Source: Colwellia hornerae (GTDB lineage: Bacteria; Pseudomonadota; Gammaproteobacteria; Enterobacterales; Alteromonadaceae). Taken from it: 64,000 nucleotides of DNA. Below the pieces are notes generated by a model. That model did not search any database, was not told where the DNA came from, and was given only the letters and a program-made list of their open reading frames with translations. Each line of letters starts with the position of its first letter. Position 1 is the stretch's first letter. Of this stretch, positions 8,137 to 17,519 are shown one piece after another. The position numbers were made by a program, and so were the translations under genes. Where the stretch lies: NCBI RefSeq assembly GCF_007954355.1, contig NZ_VOLR01000004.1, forward strand, positions 1 through 64,000, written 5' to 3'.

Positions 8137-10944
8137 CTAGTCTTCAACAGATAGCGCGTCATTGACTAGCGCTTGTTGTTCTTTTACATGGACTGACATA
8201 TAACCTACAGCTGGTGCTGCAGAGGCCTTTCGACCAGCATATGTCAAATAAGTACCTTCAGGTATTGCCGCTCTAAAGTGATGCTGTGAACAATACCATG
8301 CACCTTGGTTTTGCGGTTCTTCCTGACACCAAACGAATTGCTTCACATGCTGGTATTTCGCCAACTCTGCCTGAAGCTCTACTTCTGGAAATGGATATAG
8401 CTGCTCGATTCGAATGATAACAACATTTTCTTGCTCACTCTTGCGACGCTGATCAAGTAATTCGTAGTAAACTTTACCACTACAAAAAACGACACGTGTC
8501 ACTTTTTTCGGATCGATATCATCAACTTCACCAATCACATTATGGAAAACACCGGTCGATAGTTCTTCTAATGAAGAGACTGCTAACGGATGTCTTAATA
8601 ATGACTTAGGCGACATAACAACCAATGGACGACGCATAGGACGAACCACTTGACGACGCAGCATGTTAAATACTTGCGCAGGTGTCGATGGCACACATAC
8701 TTGCATATTGTGATCGGCACAAAGTTGTAAAAAACGCTCTAAGCGTGCTGATGAATGTTCTGGACCTTGACCTTCATAGCCATGTGGTAACAACATAGTT
8801 AAGCCACATAAACGGCCCCATTTTTGCTCACCTGAACTAATAAATTGGTCAAAGACTACTTGTGCACAGTTGGCAAAATCGCCAAATTGCGCTTCCCAAA
8901 TAGTAAGCCCTGCTGGTTCTGCAGTAGTATAACCATATTCAAAAGCGACCACTGAGACTTCTGACAATACTGAGTCATGAATATCAAACGGGCCTTGTCC
9001 TTCGCGAATATTTTGTAAAGGTAAATATTTGCTAGCGTCATCTTGATTATGTAAAACAGCATGACGATGGAAAAAAGTACCACGGCCAGAGTCTTGTCCA
9101 GTAATACGAACACGTTTACCTAAATCAACGATCGAGGCGTAAGCTAAATTTTCTGCCATCCCCCAATCAAGTAATTTTTCACCCGATGCCATTTTAACGC
9201 GGTCATCGTATATCTTCTTAACACGCCCCTGGACAGGATGAGACTCAGGATAGGTTGACAGCTTACCGGCAAGTTCTTTCAGTTTTTCAACAGAAATTTC
9301 TTTATCGTAATCATCATCCCAGTCATGGCCAAGATATGGAGTCCAATCGACAGAATGCTCTGTCATAGGACGCCATTGTTCAACCGTACACTGACCTTCG
9401 TCAAGCAATTTACGATAATATGCCGTTAATTCGTTCGACTTATCCAAGCTAACTGAACCTTCAGTATCAAGTTGCTGTGCATATAATTGACGAGGTGTTG
9501 GGTGTTTCTTGATTTTTTTGTACATCAATGGCTGTGTTGCACTAGGCTCATCAGCTTCATTGTGACCATGGCGACGGTAACAAACGAGGTCGATAACAAC
9601 ATCACGCTTAAATTCGTTACGATAATCAAGGGCAATTTGTGTTGCCAAGATAACGGCTTCGGGATCATCGCCATTTACATGTAAAATTGGCGCTGAAACC
9701 ATTTTGGCGATTTCAGTACAATATTCACCACTGCGCGTATCTTGAGGATTAGACGTTGTAAAACCTACCTGATTATTAATAACGATACGAATCGTTCCAC
9801 CGACTTTAAATGCACGCGCTTGTGACATATTAAACGTTTCTTGCACCACACCTTGACCGGCAATAGCAGCGTCACCATGAATAGTAACCGGAAGAACCGT
9901 ATCACCGACTTTATCGCCACGTCTGTCTTGACGCGCACGAACTGAGCCAATAACAACAGGGTTAACAATTTCTAGATGCGATGGATTAAAGGCCAAAGCT
10001 AAATGAACATTGCCGCCAGGTGTTACGAAATCTGATGAATAACCTTGGTGATATTTAACATCGCCCGAAGATAAAATTTCATCGTGTTTTCCGCCAAATT
10101 CGTCAAATAACTTCGACGGGTTTTTGCCCATCACGTTAACTAAGACATTTAAACGGCCACGGTGAGCCATGCCAATAACAACTTCTTTAGTGCCTTGTGT
10201 ACCGGCACGAGAAATAAGCTCTTTCAGCATAGGGACTAGCGCATCACCACCTTCAAGGGAGAAACGTTTCGCGCCTGGAAATTTAGCCCCAAGGTATTTA
10301 CAAATACCATCGGCAGCTATAAGACCTTTAAGAATTTCTTCTTTTTGCTCGACAGAAAATTTTGCTTGCGACTGCACAGACTCTAAGCGTTGTTGGATCC
10401 AACGTTTTTCATCGGTATCAGTAATGTGCATATATTCAGCACCAATAGAACCACAGTAAGTGGTTTTAAGGGCATTATATAGGTCACCTAACTTCATCGC
10501 ATCTTGAGAAGTAGCAAAGGAGCCGACGTTGAACTCTGTGTCAAAGTCATTTTCTGAAAGTTCGTGATGCGACAGTTGTAAGTCGCGTACCTTATCTCGT
10601 TTCCACAAACCTAAGGGGTCAAGATTGGCATTTTGATGTCCACGAAAACGAAAAGCATTAATTAGCTGTAAAACTTTAACTTGTTTGGCATCACTGCTAC
10701 CAGAAACAACAACAGTTTTATGGGATTGCTTAGCTAATTCTTTAAATTCGTTGCGGATTTCAGAGTGCCTAAACTCTAAGTCAGCACCTTCAATTTTTGG
10801 AAGTTGTTGGAATAATGTTCGCCATTCTGCAGAAACAGATTGGGAGTTATCCAAATAAGATTCGTATAATTCTTCAATGTAAGTAGCGTTAGCACCACTT
10901 AAATGAGAAGACTCTAACCAAGCCTTCATTGTACCTTCGGGCAT
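8137..10944 (-). CDS. sucA: 2-oxoglutarate dehydrogenase E1 component
   Basis: Thiamine-diphosphate-dependent decarboxylase that starts the 2-oxoglutarate dehydrogenase reaction. The 935-residue length is normal for the family. Visible hallmarks are the N-terminal E2-binding segment with YIEELYESYLDNSQSVSAEW, GMAHRGRLNVL near residue 260, the diphosphate-binding region GDAAIAGQGVVQE, and GYEGQGPEHSSARLERFLQL in the transketolase-like domain. It is followed by sucB after 19 bases. No E3 (lpd) gene is in the block, so the complex presumably uses a lipoamide dehydrogenase encoded elsewhere. Confidence 0.98.
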   Translation of the reverse strand: MPEGTMKAWLESSHLSGANATYIEELYESYLDNSQSVSAEWRTLFQQLPKIEGADLEFRHSEIRNEFKELAKQSHKTVVVSGSSDAKQVKVLQLINAFRFRGHQNANLDPLGLWKRDKVRDLQLSHHELSENDFDTEFNVGSFATSQDAMKLGDLYNALKTTYCGSIGAEYMHITDTDEKRWIQQRLESVQSQAKFSVEQKEEILKGLIAADGICKYLGAKFPGAKRFSLEGGDALVPMLKELISRAGTQGTKEVVIGMAHRGRLNVLVNVMGKNPSKLFDEFGGKHDEILSSGDVKYHQGYSSDFVTPGGNVHLALAFNPSHLEIVNPVVIGSVRARQDRRGDKVGDTVLPVTIHGDAAIAGQGVVQETFNMSQARAFKVGGTIRIVINNQVGFTTSNPQDTRSGEYCTEIAKMVSAPILHVNGDDPEAVILATQIALDYRNEFKRDVVIDLVCYRRHGHNEADEPSATQPLMYKKIKKHPTPRQLYAQQLDTEGSVSLDKSNELTAYYRKLLDEGQCTVEQWRPMTEHSVDWTPYLGHDWDDDYDKEISVEKLKELAGKLSTYPESHPVQGRVKKIYDDRVKMASGEKLLDWGMAENLAYASIVDLGKRVRITGQDSGRGTFFHRHAVLHNQDDASKYLPLQNIREGQGPFDIHDSVLSEVSVVAFEYGYTTAEPAGLTIWEAQFGDFANCAQVVFDQFISSGEQKWGRLCGLTMLLPHGYEGQGPEHSSARLERFLQLCADHNMQVCVPSTPAQVFNMLRRQVVRPMRRPLVVMSPKSLLRHPLAVSSLEELSTGVFHNVIGEVDDIDPKKVTRVVFCSGKVYYELLDQRRKSEQENVVIIRIEQLYPFPEVELQAELAKYQHVKQFVWCQEEPQNQGAWYCSQHHFRAAIPEGTYLTYAGRKASAAPAVGYMSVHVKEQQALVNDALSVED

Positions 10945-11063
10945 TGCCTGTTCCTTTATGGGATAAAAGCAATAAAAAAATAAACAATTATCGTTAGCAA
11001 GTCAATTAGACTAATGGCTAATTGTCATCGGCTAATGATGACTATTCCTGTTTTAAAACAACA

Positions 11064-11091
11064 GAGCGCTAGAAAATCGTTTCTAACACTC
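11064..11091 (-). promoter_or_regulatory. Stable hairpin between sdhB and sucA
   Basis: The minus strand folds into a 12-bp stem, GAGTGTTAGAAA against TTTCTAGCGCTC, with a four-base loop and two G-U pairs. Only a short, interrupted T stretch follows, so read-through into sucA is expected. It could protect the 3' end of the sdh message or attenuate it. The remaining 119 bases to the sucA start are A/T-rich, and I see no clear separate sucA promoter. Confidence 0.5.
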
Positions 11092-11103
11092 CGCTATTTA
11101 ATT

Positions 11104-11814
11104 TTATACTGCGCGTGAAATCAACATCGACTTAATGTGGCCGATAGCTTTCGTTGGGTTTAATCCTTTTGGACAAACATCAACACAGTTCATAATACCA
11201 TGACAACGGAATACGCTGTAGGCATCTTGTAAACCATCTAAACGTTCTTCTGTTGCGGTATCACGGCTATCAATTAAGAAGCGATAAGCATGCAACAAAC
11301 CTGCTGGCCCGATAAACTTATCTGGATTCCACCAGAAAGACGGACAAGAAGTTGAACAACAAGCACATAAAATACACTCGTATAAACCATCAAGCTTTTC
11401 GCGCTCTTCAATAGATTGAAGATGCTCACGTGCTGGTGGATTTTTACCATCATTAATTAAAAACGGCTTGATTTTTTCATATTGATTATAAAACTGTGTC
11501 ATATCAATAACTAAATCACGTACAACCGGTAAACCGGGTAAAGGGCGTAACACTATTTTCTTTGCTGGAACAGCTGATAATGGTGTAATACAACCTAAAC
11601 CATTTTTACCGTTAATATTCATACCATCTGAGCCACATACACCCTCACGACATGAACGACGGAAAGAGATAGTAGCATCTTGCTCTTTTAATAAGATAAG
11701 TGCATCAAGTACCATCATATCTGAGCCTTCTGGAATTTCCAGCTCATAATCTTTCATGTAAGGTGCATTATCAACATCAGGGTTGTAACGATAAATCGAA
11801 AAAATTTGTTTCAT
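11104..11814 (-). CDS. sdhB: Succinate dehydrogenase iron-sulfur subunit
   Basis: Carries electrons from FAD to quinone through three Fe-S clusters. With the ATG at 11814 the product is 236 residues, the family norm. The start has AGGAG eight bases upstream. A longer frame would add 16 residues overlapping sdhA and is rejected. The 2Fe-2S ligands are in SCREGVCGSDG with a later Cys in GLGC. The 4Fe-4S/3Fe-4S ligands are in CILCACCSTSCPSFWW and CHGIMNCVDVCPKGLNP. It is the last sdh gene, 13 bases after sdhA. Confidence 0.97.
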   Translation of the reverse strand: MKQIFSIYRYNPDVDNAPYMKDYELEIPEGSDMMVLDALILLKEQDATISFRRSCREGVCGSDGMNINGKNGLGCITPLSAVPAKKIVLRPLPGLPVVRDLVIDMTQFYNQYEKIKPFLINDGKNPPAREHLQSIEEREKLDGLYECILCACCSTSCPSFWWNPDKFIGPAGLLHAYRFLIDSRDTATEERLDGLQDAYSVFRCHGIMNCVDVCPKGLNPTKAIGHIKSMLISRAV

Positions 11815-11827
11815 TGCAATGCTCCTA

Positions 11828-13600
11828 TTAATATACGCGGGCTTTCGGTGGGAAAGCTTCACGGTGAACGGGTGCCATATTTACTTTACGCTTAGACATA
11901 GCTTGTGTCTCTGGCGTATAAATACTATGACATAACCAGTTTTCATCATCACGAACAGAAAAATCTGCGCGCGCATGAGCACCACGTGATTCAGTACGGA
12001 AGTTAGACGCTTTAGCTGTACAAAAAGCTGTTTCCATCAAGTTATCTAATTCTAAACACTCGATACGTTGCGTGTTAAATTCTGAAGACTTATCATCTAG
12101 GCTTGCATGCTGAAGACGTTCACGGATATCAGTCAACTCTTTCATGCCTTCGGCCATAGCATCACCTTCACGGAATACCGAGAAGTTAAACTGCATACAT
12201 TTTTGCAAGTCTTTACGTATTTGAGTTGGGCTTTCTCCACCTTTTACAGATGACTCCCAACGATTAGTACGTGCTAATGAAGCTTCTAAGTCAGACTCAG
12301 AGGCATCTTTGCCACTTTGCGTATCATTTAAGTAAGTTCCTAAGAAGTTACCCGCTGCACGGCCAAAGACCACTAAATCAAGCAGAGAATTACCACCTAA
12401 GCGGTTCGCACCATGAACAGATACACAAGCAATCTCACCAACGGCGAAAAGCCCTTCAACTATAGTTTCTTTACCCGTTTCTGGGTTAAAGTTAATCGCT
12501 TGACCATTAACGTTACAAGGTACACCACCCATTTGATAATGACAGGTTGGTATAACTGGAATAGGTTCTATTGCTGGATCTACGTGAGCAAATGTTTTCG
12601 ATAAATCACAAACACCAGGTAAACGTTTTTCAAGCGTTTCACGGCCTAAATGATCAAGTTTAAGCTTAAGATGTGGACCCATAGGACCATCAAAGCCACG
12701 ACCTTCACGGATTTCTGTCATCATAGAACGAGCAACTACGTCACGACCAGCTAAATCTTTAGCATTTGGCGCGTAACGCTCCATGAAACGTTCACCATCT
12801 TTATTAAGAAGATAACCACCTTCTCCACGACAACCTTCAGTAACAAGCGTACCTGCACCGGCGATTCCCGTTGGATGGAACTGCCACATTTCCATGTCTT
12901 GCATCTGTATACCAGCACGAACTGCCATGCCAACACCGTCACCGGTATTGATGTGAGCATTCGTTGTTGATGCATAGATACGACCAGCACCACCGGTAGC
13001 TAATACCGTAGCACGGGCTTTGAAGTAAACTATTTCGCCTGTTTCGATACAAATAGCAGTTGTACCAACAATAGCACCGTCACTGTTTTTAACTAAATCT
13101 AGTGCATACCACTCAGAGTAGACATTAGTTTTATTTTTAACGTTTTGTTGGTACAAACAATGTAATAAAGCATGGCCTGTACGATCGGCTGCAGCCGCTG
13201 TACGTGCAGCTTGTTCGCCACCAAAGTTTTTAGATTGGCCACCGAAAGGACGTTGATAAATCTTACCTTCTTCAGTACGAGAAAAAGGCAGACCCATTTT
13301 CTCTAGCTCAATAATAGATTCAGGACCAGTTTTACACATGTATTCAATGGCGTCTTGGTCTCCGATATAATCAGAACCCTTAACCGTATCGTACATATGT
13401 TGTTCCCAATGATCTTCATGCGCATTACCTAGCGCAACAGTAATACCACCTTGAGCAGATACTGTATGAGAACGAGTAGGAAAAACTTTAGAAATCAAGG
13501 CACAAGATTTACCTGATTCAGAAATAGCTAATGCAGCGCGCATACCTGCACCACCGGCGCCAATAACTATAGCGTCAAATTCACGAATTGGAACGCCCAC
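11828..13600 (-). CDS. sdhA: Succinate dehydrogenase flavoprotein subunit
   Basis: Oxidises succinate to fumarate on covalently bound FAD at the cytoplasmic face of the membrane complex. The product has 590 residues. The N-terminal dinucleotide-binding motif is [14 protein letters not shown], and the flavin-attachment histidine lies in [13 protein letters not shown] (about residue 45). [21 protein letters not shown] and the C-terminal [10 protein letters not shown] are conserved active-site regions. The start is a GTG at 13600 that directly follows the sdhD stop codon, so translation is probably coupled. Confidence 0.98.
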   Translation of the reverse strand: MGVPIREFDAIVIGAGGAGMRAALAISESGKSCALISKVFPTRSHTVSAQGGITVALGNAHEDHWEQHMYDTVKGSDYIGDQDAIEYMCKTGPESIIELEKMGLPFSRTEEGKIYQRPFGGQSKNFGGEQAARTAAAADRTGHALLHCLYQQNVKNKTNVYSEWYALDLVKNSDGAIVGTTAICIETGEIVYFKARATVLATGGAGRIYASTTNAHINTGDGVGMAVRAGIQMQDMEMWQFHPTGIAGAGTLVTEGCRGEGGYLLNKDGERFMERYAPNAKDLAGRDVVARSMMTEIREGRGFDGPMGPHLKLKLDHLGRETLEKRLPGVCDLSKTFAHVDPAIEPIPVIPTCHYQMGGVPCNVNGQAINFNPETGKETIVEGLFAVGEIACVSVHGANRLGGNSLLDLVVFGRAAGNFLGTYLNDTQSGKDASESDLEASLARTNRWESSVKGGESPTQIRKDLQKCMQFNFSVFREGDAMAEGMKELTDIRERLQHASLDDKSSEFNTQRIECLELDNLMETAFCTAKASNFRTESRGAHARADFSVRDDENWLCHSIYTPETQAMSKRKVNMAPVHREAFPPKARVY

Positions 13601-13948
13601 TTATACACCCCACACAATTAAAAAGCCTGCCGCGAGGTAAGCTAATAAAGTAACAGAAAAGAAGAATTGTAATGACCCGCGCAAAAAAGCTGGCTTAATA
13701 TAATCAGACAATACTTGCCAAATACCAATCCACGCATGAACAACAACTGACAGAACAGCAAGTAATGTTGCTATTTTTACTGACATCAAGCCAAAAAAGC
13801 TATGCCAAGCGTCATAAGTTACCTCTGGAGTAACTACAAAAAAGCCAGCGATTAATAACGTATATAACGTTAAAATAATAGCGCTTGCTCTTATAAGAAT
13901 AAAATCATGTACGCCATTTCGGCCTACAGTAGCAATGTTGTTTACCAT
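13601..13948 (-). CDS. sdhD: Succinate dehydrogenase membrane anchor subunit D
   Basis: Small membrane subunit (115 residues from the ATG at 13948) that helps bind haem b and ubiquinone. Three hydrophobic helices are visible, at about 18-40, 50-73 and 85-112. The segment HDFILIRASAIILTLYTL and HAWIGIWQVLSDYIK, with the conserved His/Asp-Tyr region, match SdhD. A longer frame to 13984 is unlikely. The chosen ATG overlaps the sdhC stop by seven bases (ATGGTAA). Confidence 0.92.
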   Translation of the reverse strand: MVNNIATVGRNGVHDFILIRASAIILTLYTLLIAGFFVVTPEVTYDAWHSFFGLMSVKIATLLAVLSVVVHAWIGIWQVLSDYIKPAFLRGSLQFFFSVTLLAYLAAGFLIVWGV

Positions 13949-14316
13949 AACCAAACTCCTACTACGACGGTAAGTACAAACCAAAGTGCCATAGCAAATT
14001 TAGCACTGGTGTTACCTGAAGCTAATTCTTCAAAATGGCCTAAGTCCATAAATAAGTGACGAACACCCATTAATATATGGAACGTTAGAGCAGAGATTAT
14101 GCCAAACATAATGAATTTAAATAAGAAACCATCCAGACATGCTTGAACTTGAGCAAATCCTTCAGCGGAAGATAGAGATAATGAAAGTGCCCACAATAAT
14201 ATACCGATAGCAAATACCATAATGACACCAGAAACACGGTGCAATATCGAGGCGTTTGCCGAAGGATGCATTTTAATTGTAGTCAGATCTAGGTTTACAG
14301 GACGTTGTTTTTTCAC
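13942..14316 (-). CDS. sdhC: Succinate dehydrogenase cytochrome b556 subunit C
   Basis: First gene of the sdh-suc block, 124 residues. It begins MKKQRPVNLDLTTIKMHP and contains the conserved SANASILHRVSGVIM, where Ser and Arg belong to the quinone site. The haem-ligand histidine is in ALTFHILMGVRHLFMDLGH (about 80-95). Three transmembrane helices are predicted from hydrophobicity. It anchors the SdhAB dimer to the inner membrane. Confidence 0.95.
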   Translation of the reverse strand: MKKQRPVNLDLTTIKMHPSANASILHRVSGVIMVFAIGILLWALSLSLSSAEGFAQVQACLDGFLFKFIMFGIISALTFHILMGVRHLFMDLGHFEELASGNTSAKFAMALWFVLTVVVGVWLW

Positions 14317-14726
14317 AATTTCGCCTAAAGAGTTCTTTGAGCCTTCAACTTGTTTTTTTTATTGCTCAATAGAATAAGTAAACGTGTTTACAATCGATTG
14401 AGCAATCCCCTAGCGATCTTAGTCAATATTTGTATATAAATGAAATAATCTACAAATAAAAATTAGATCACCCTGATTATATAGCTGAACATTTTTAATT
14501 ACAATTTTCTTACGCGAGAATTTCACCTTTATTTCAAAGGCCTTAGACTATTATTTAATCAACTTTAGCAATTCTTTAACTTTAGTCTAATGTTGAAACA
14601 ATTGGTTTGACTTTATAGGGGTATAATGAAGTAGAATACGGTCAGTTTTATATTCATAAAAACTGACTAACTTTTCAAAAGTAAGTTCAGCAAAGCGAAT
14701 TAAATAATTTATAGGGGATTAAACAT
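14317..14726. promoter_or_regulatory. Divergent sdhC/gltA control region with a nested palindrome
   Basis: The 410-base region separates the two TCA transcription units. Near sdhC a perfect 10-bp inverted repeat, ATTGCTCAAT (14361-14370) and ATTGAGCAAT (14397-14406), encloses a second dyad, GTAAAC-GT-GTTTAC (14379-14392). This is operator-like and close enough to act on sdhC. On the gltA side a TATAAT occurs at 14622-14627, and GGGGATT precedes the gltA ATG as the ribosome-binding site. I see no good -35 for either direction, which fits activator control. No regulator was identified. Confidence 0.5.
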
Positions 14727-16013
14727 ATGGCTGAATCTAAAGCCACTCTCAGTATTGATGGTAACGTAGTTGCAGATTTACCAATACTTTCAGGTAGCGC
14801 CGGTAACGACGTAATAGACATCAGAACTTTGGGTAATTATGGTTATTTCACTTATGACCCGGGTTTCTTAGCAACCGCTTCATGTGAATCAGCTATTACT
14901 TATATCGATGGTGGTAAAGGTATTTTACAACATCGTGGTTATCCAATTGACAGTTTAGCTAAACAAGCTAATTATTTAGAAGTTTGTTATATATTGTTAA
15001 ATGGTGATGCACCAACAATGACTCAATATGATGAATTTGTTGATATTATTACCAACCATACTATGGTTCACGAGAAACTTGCTCATTTCTTCCAAGGTTT
15101 CTTACCAGACGCACATCCAATGGCGATGCTTTGTGGTGTTGTTGGCGCTATGTCTTCATTTTATCATAGTGATTTAGACATAGAAGACCCTGTGCAACGT
15201 ATGCGCAGTGCGCATCGTTTAATTGCTAAAATGCCAACTATTTCAGCCATGGCTTACAAGTACAGCATTGGCCAGCCATTCGTTTACCCACGAAATGACT
15301 TAAGCTATGCAGAAAACTTCTTACATATGATGTTCTCTGTGCCTGCAGAAGAGTATGTTGTTAGTCCGACTGTTGCCCGTGCCATGGATAGAATATTCAC
15401 ATTGCATGCTGATCATGAACAAAACGCTTCAACGTCAACAGTACGCTTAGCCGGTTCTTCTGGTGCTAACCCTTATGCATGTATCGCTGCAGGCGTTGCA
15501 TCTTTATGGGGCCCAGCACATGGCGGAGCAAATGAAGCCTGTTTAAAAATGCTTGAAGAAATAGGTAGTTTAGACCGTGTTGATGAATTTGTAGCTCGTG
15601 CTAAAGACAAGGCTGATTCATTCCGCTTAATGGGTTTTGGACATCGTGTTTACAAAAACTTTGATCCACGCGCAACGGTAATGCGTGAAACATGTCATGA
15701 AGTATTGAAAGAACTTGGCATAAAAGATCCACTGTTAGACGTGGCAATGGCGCTTGAAAAAGTTGCCCTTGAAGACCCATATTTTATCGAGAAAAAACTT
15801 TACCCGAATGTTGATTTTTACTCAGGTATCATCTTGAAAGCTATCGGTATTCCTACCAATATGTTCACAGTGGTATTTGCAATGTCTCGTACCGTTGGTT
15901 GGATTTCTCACTGGGATGAGATGTTAGGTCAGGCGGGACAAAAAATTGGTCGTCCTCGTCAAAACTATATTGGTGAAATTGACCGTGAATTTATACCATT
16001 AAATAAAAGATAA
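14727..16013 (+). CDS. gltA: Citrate synthase (type II, hexameric form)
   Basis: Condenses acetyl-CoA and oxaloacetate to citrate. The 428 residues are typical of NADH-sensitive Gram-negative citrate synthases. The N-terminal beta domain (about 1-45) is followed by the catalytic fold. [15 protein letters not shown] and [17 protein letters not shown] hold catalytic or oxaloacetate-binding histidines, and the catalytic Asp is in the VDFYSGI region. It is transcribed away from sdhC, an arrangement shared with E. coli and relatives, and has its own terminator. Confidence 0.98.
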   Translation: MAESKATLSIDGNVVADLPILSGSAGNDVIDIRTLGNYGYFTYDPGFLATASCESAITYIDGGKGILQHRGYPIDSLAKQANYLEVCYILLNGDAPTMTQYDEFVDIITNHTMVHEKLAHFFQGFLPDAHPMAMLCGVVGAMSSFYHSDLDIEDPVQRMRSAHRLIAKMPTISAMAYKYSIGQPFVYPRNDLSYAENFLHMMFSVPAEEYVVSPTVARAMDRIFTLHADHEQNASTSTVRLAGSSGANPYACIAAGVASLWGPAHGGANEACLKMLEEIGSLDRVDEFVARAKDKADSFRLMGFGHRVYKNFDPRATVMRETCHEVLKELGIKDPLLDVAMALEKVALEDPYFIEKKLYPNVDFYSGIILKAIGIPTNMFTVVFAMSRTVGWISHWDEMLGQAGQKIGRPRQNYIGEIDREFIPLNKR

Positions 16014-16040
16014 TTATTTATTTTATAAATAACGCTTCAA

Positions 16041-16065
16041 AAGGTAGCTTCGGCTACCTTTTTTA
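16041..16065 (+). terminator. gltA terminator
   Basis: Perfect 8-bp stem AAGGTAGC/GCTACCTT closed by a TTCG tetraloop (16041-16060) and followed by T6. It begins 27 bases after the gltA stop codon. Confidence 0.95.
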
Positions 16066-16069
16066 TTTC

Positions 16070-16722
16070 TTCAATTTTAGTCACTCGATGAAGCAGTTTA
16101 CTGACCTTTTTGGCTTTCGTTATTTAGATTATCTTGGTACTTTCTCATAGTAAAATTTACGCCACCACCACAGCAATAAAAGCATTATTTCGATAGAGTG
16201 GCAATATAGCTCGAAAAACGCACGTTATACCAATTAAGAATACCAACTATACATATAAAAAATAAATATAAAAAACAATCCTTTAAAAAAACTAAAAATC
16301 TACATTTCAACAAATATACCGTCATATTCTTAACAATAATGACCAATAACTATCACAATAATTGTCTTGAAATACTGATGATTTTATTAGCTGGCTGACC
16401 AATTTATTAATATATTTCCCGGGTACTTTCATTTTTTATAAACTATATCGAGCAATAATTACCTTAATTATTTAATTATTATCCATTCAATAAAATATTT
16501 AATCGTAAAAATCGAGCTTATCAATAACTGATTTACCCTGACCATTACCTTTATCGCTATCTTAACAAACTATATCCAACCACAATGAGCAGATAAGATA
16601 GCCAGTAATGCGGGTAAAAATAGCAAGATAAAGAAAAAGTGTTAATTCACTACGGGATTTACTGTCTTCACCCTTAATTCACCCTTATAATGTTGAAAAC
16701 TTTATGAGTTAATTATATCGGT
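16070..16722. other. A/T-rich intergenic stretch, no gene recognised
   Basis: About 650 bases between the gltA terminator and tcdA. It is strongly A/T-rich with many short ORFs but none with a plausible ribosome-binding site. Just before tcdA there is a short direct repeat (TTCACCCTTA at 16667-16676 and 16677-16686). The second copy runs into TATAAT (16686-16691), a reasonable -10 for tcdA. I see no RNA gene signature. Confidence 0.5.
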
Positions 16723-17517
16723 ATGTCTGAATATCAAATGAGATTTGGTGGTATTGCCCGCCTTTATGGTACTGCGGGTGCAGCCTTATTAGAAAAAGCA
16801 CACTTCTGTGTGATTGGCATTGGTGGTGTTGGTTCTTGGGCTGCTGAGTCTTTAGCGAGAACCGGGATTGGTTCGATAACCTTAATCGATTTAGATGATA
16901 TCTGTACAACAAATATTAATCGACAAATTCATGCACTTACTGAAACGATTGGTGAAAGTAAAGTGGATGTTATGGCTGATCGAGTTAAGCAAATTAATCC
17001 TGACTGTCAGGTTAATGTCATTGAAGACTTTGTCACTTTTGATAATTTGCGTGAACTATTAAGCAAAAATTTTGATTATGTTATTGATGCTATTGATTCA
17101 GTAAAAATAAAAACAGCGATTATTGCACATTGTAAACGTAATAAAATACCCATGATCACTATTGGTGGTGCTGGGGGTCAAACAGACCCAAGCAAAATTC
17201 AGCTTTGTGATTTAAGCCAAACTTATCAGGATCCATTACTCGCCAAAGTAAAAAATCAACTGCGTCGTGAATTCAATTTCCCTAAAGCGGATGCAAAAAC
17301 GAGTAATAAACGTAAATTTTCAATTGATGCGGTTTTTTCTACTGAACAGTTGGTATATCCCGATGACGAAGGCAATGTATGTCACGCAAAACAAACTCAA
17401 AATGGCACAGTGCGGTTAGATTGTAGCTCAGGTTTTGGCGCGGTTACTCATGTTACCGCGACCTTTGCTTTCTTTGCAACCAGTCGCGCAATTAAGAAGT
17501 ATTTAGCTAAACATTAG
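16723..17517 (+). CDS. tcdA: tRNA threonylcarbamoyladenosine dehydratase
   Basis: ATP-dependent enzyme (also CsdL/YgdL) that converts t6A37 of ANN-decoding tRNAs to cyclic ct6A. The 264-residue E1/MoeB-like protein has the nucleotide-binding motif VIGIGGVGSWAAESLAR (about 30-46), then DLDDICTTNINRQIHAL. Near the centre it has DAIDSVKIKTAI, and a later region contains the catalytic-type GGAGGQTDP. It converges on csdA-csdE with only two bases between the stop codons. In E. coli TcdA is linked genetically and physically to CsdA and CsdE, so this adjacency supports the call. Confidence 0.95.
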   Translation: MSEYQMRFGGIARLYGTAGAALLEKAHFCVIGIGGVGSWAAESLARTGIGSITLIDLDDICTTNINRQIHALTETIGESKVDVMADRVKQINPDCQVNVIEDFVTFDNLRELLSKNFDYVIDAIDSVKIKTAIIAHCKRNKIPMITIGGAGGQTDPSKIQLCDLSQTYQDPLLAKVKNQLRREFNFPKADAKTSNKRKFSIDAVFSTEQLVYPDDEGNVCHAKQTQNGTVRLDCSSGFGAVTHVTATFAFFATSRAIKKYLAKH

Positions 17518-17519
17518 CT

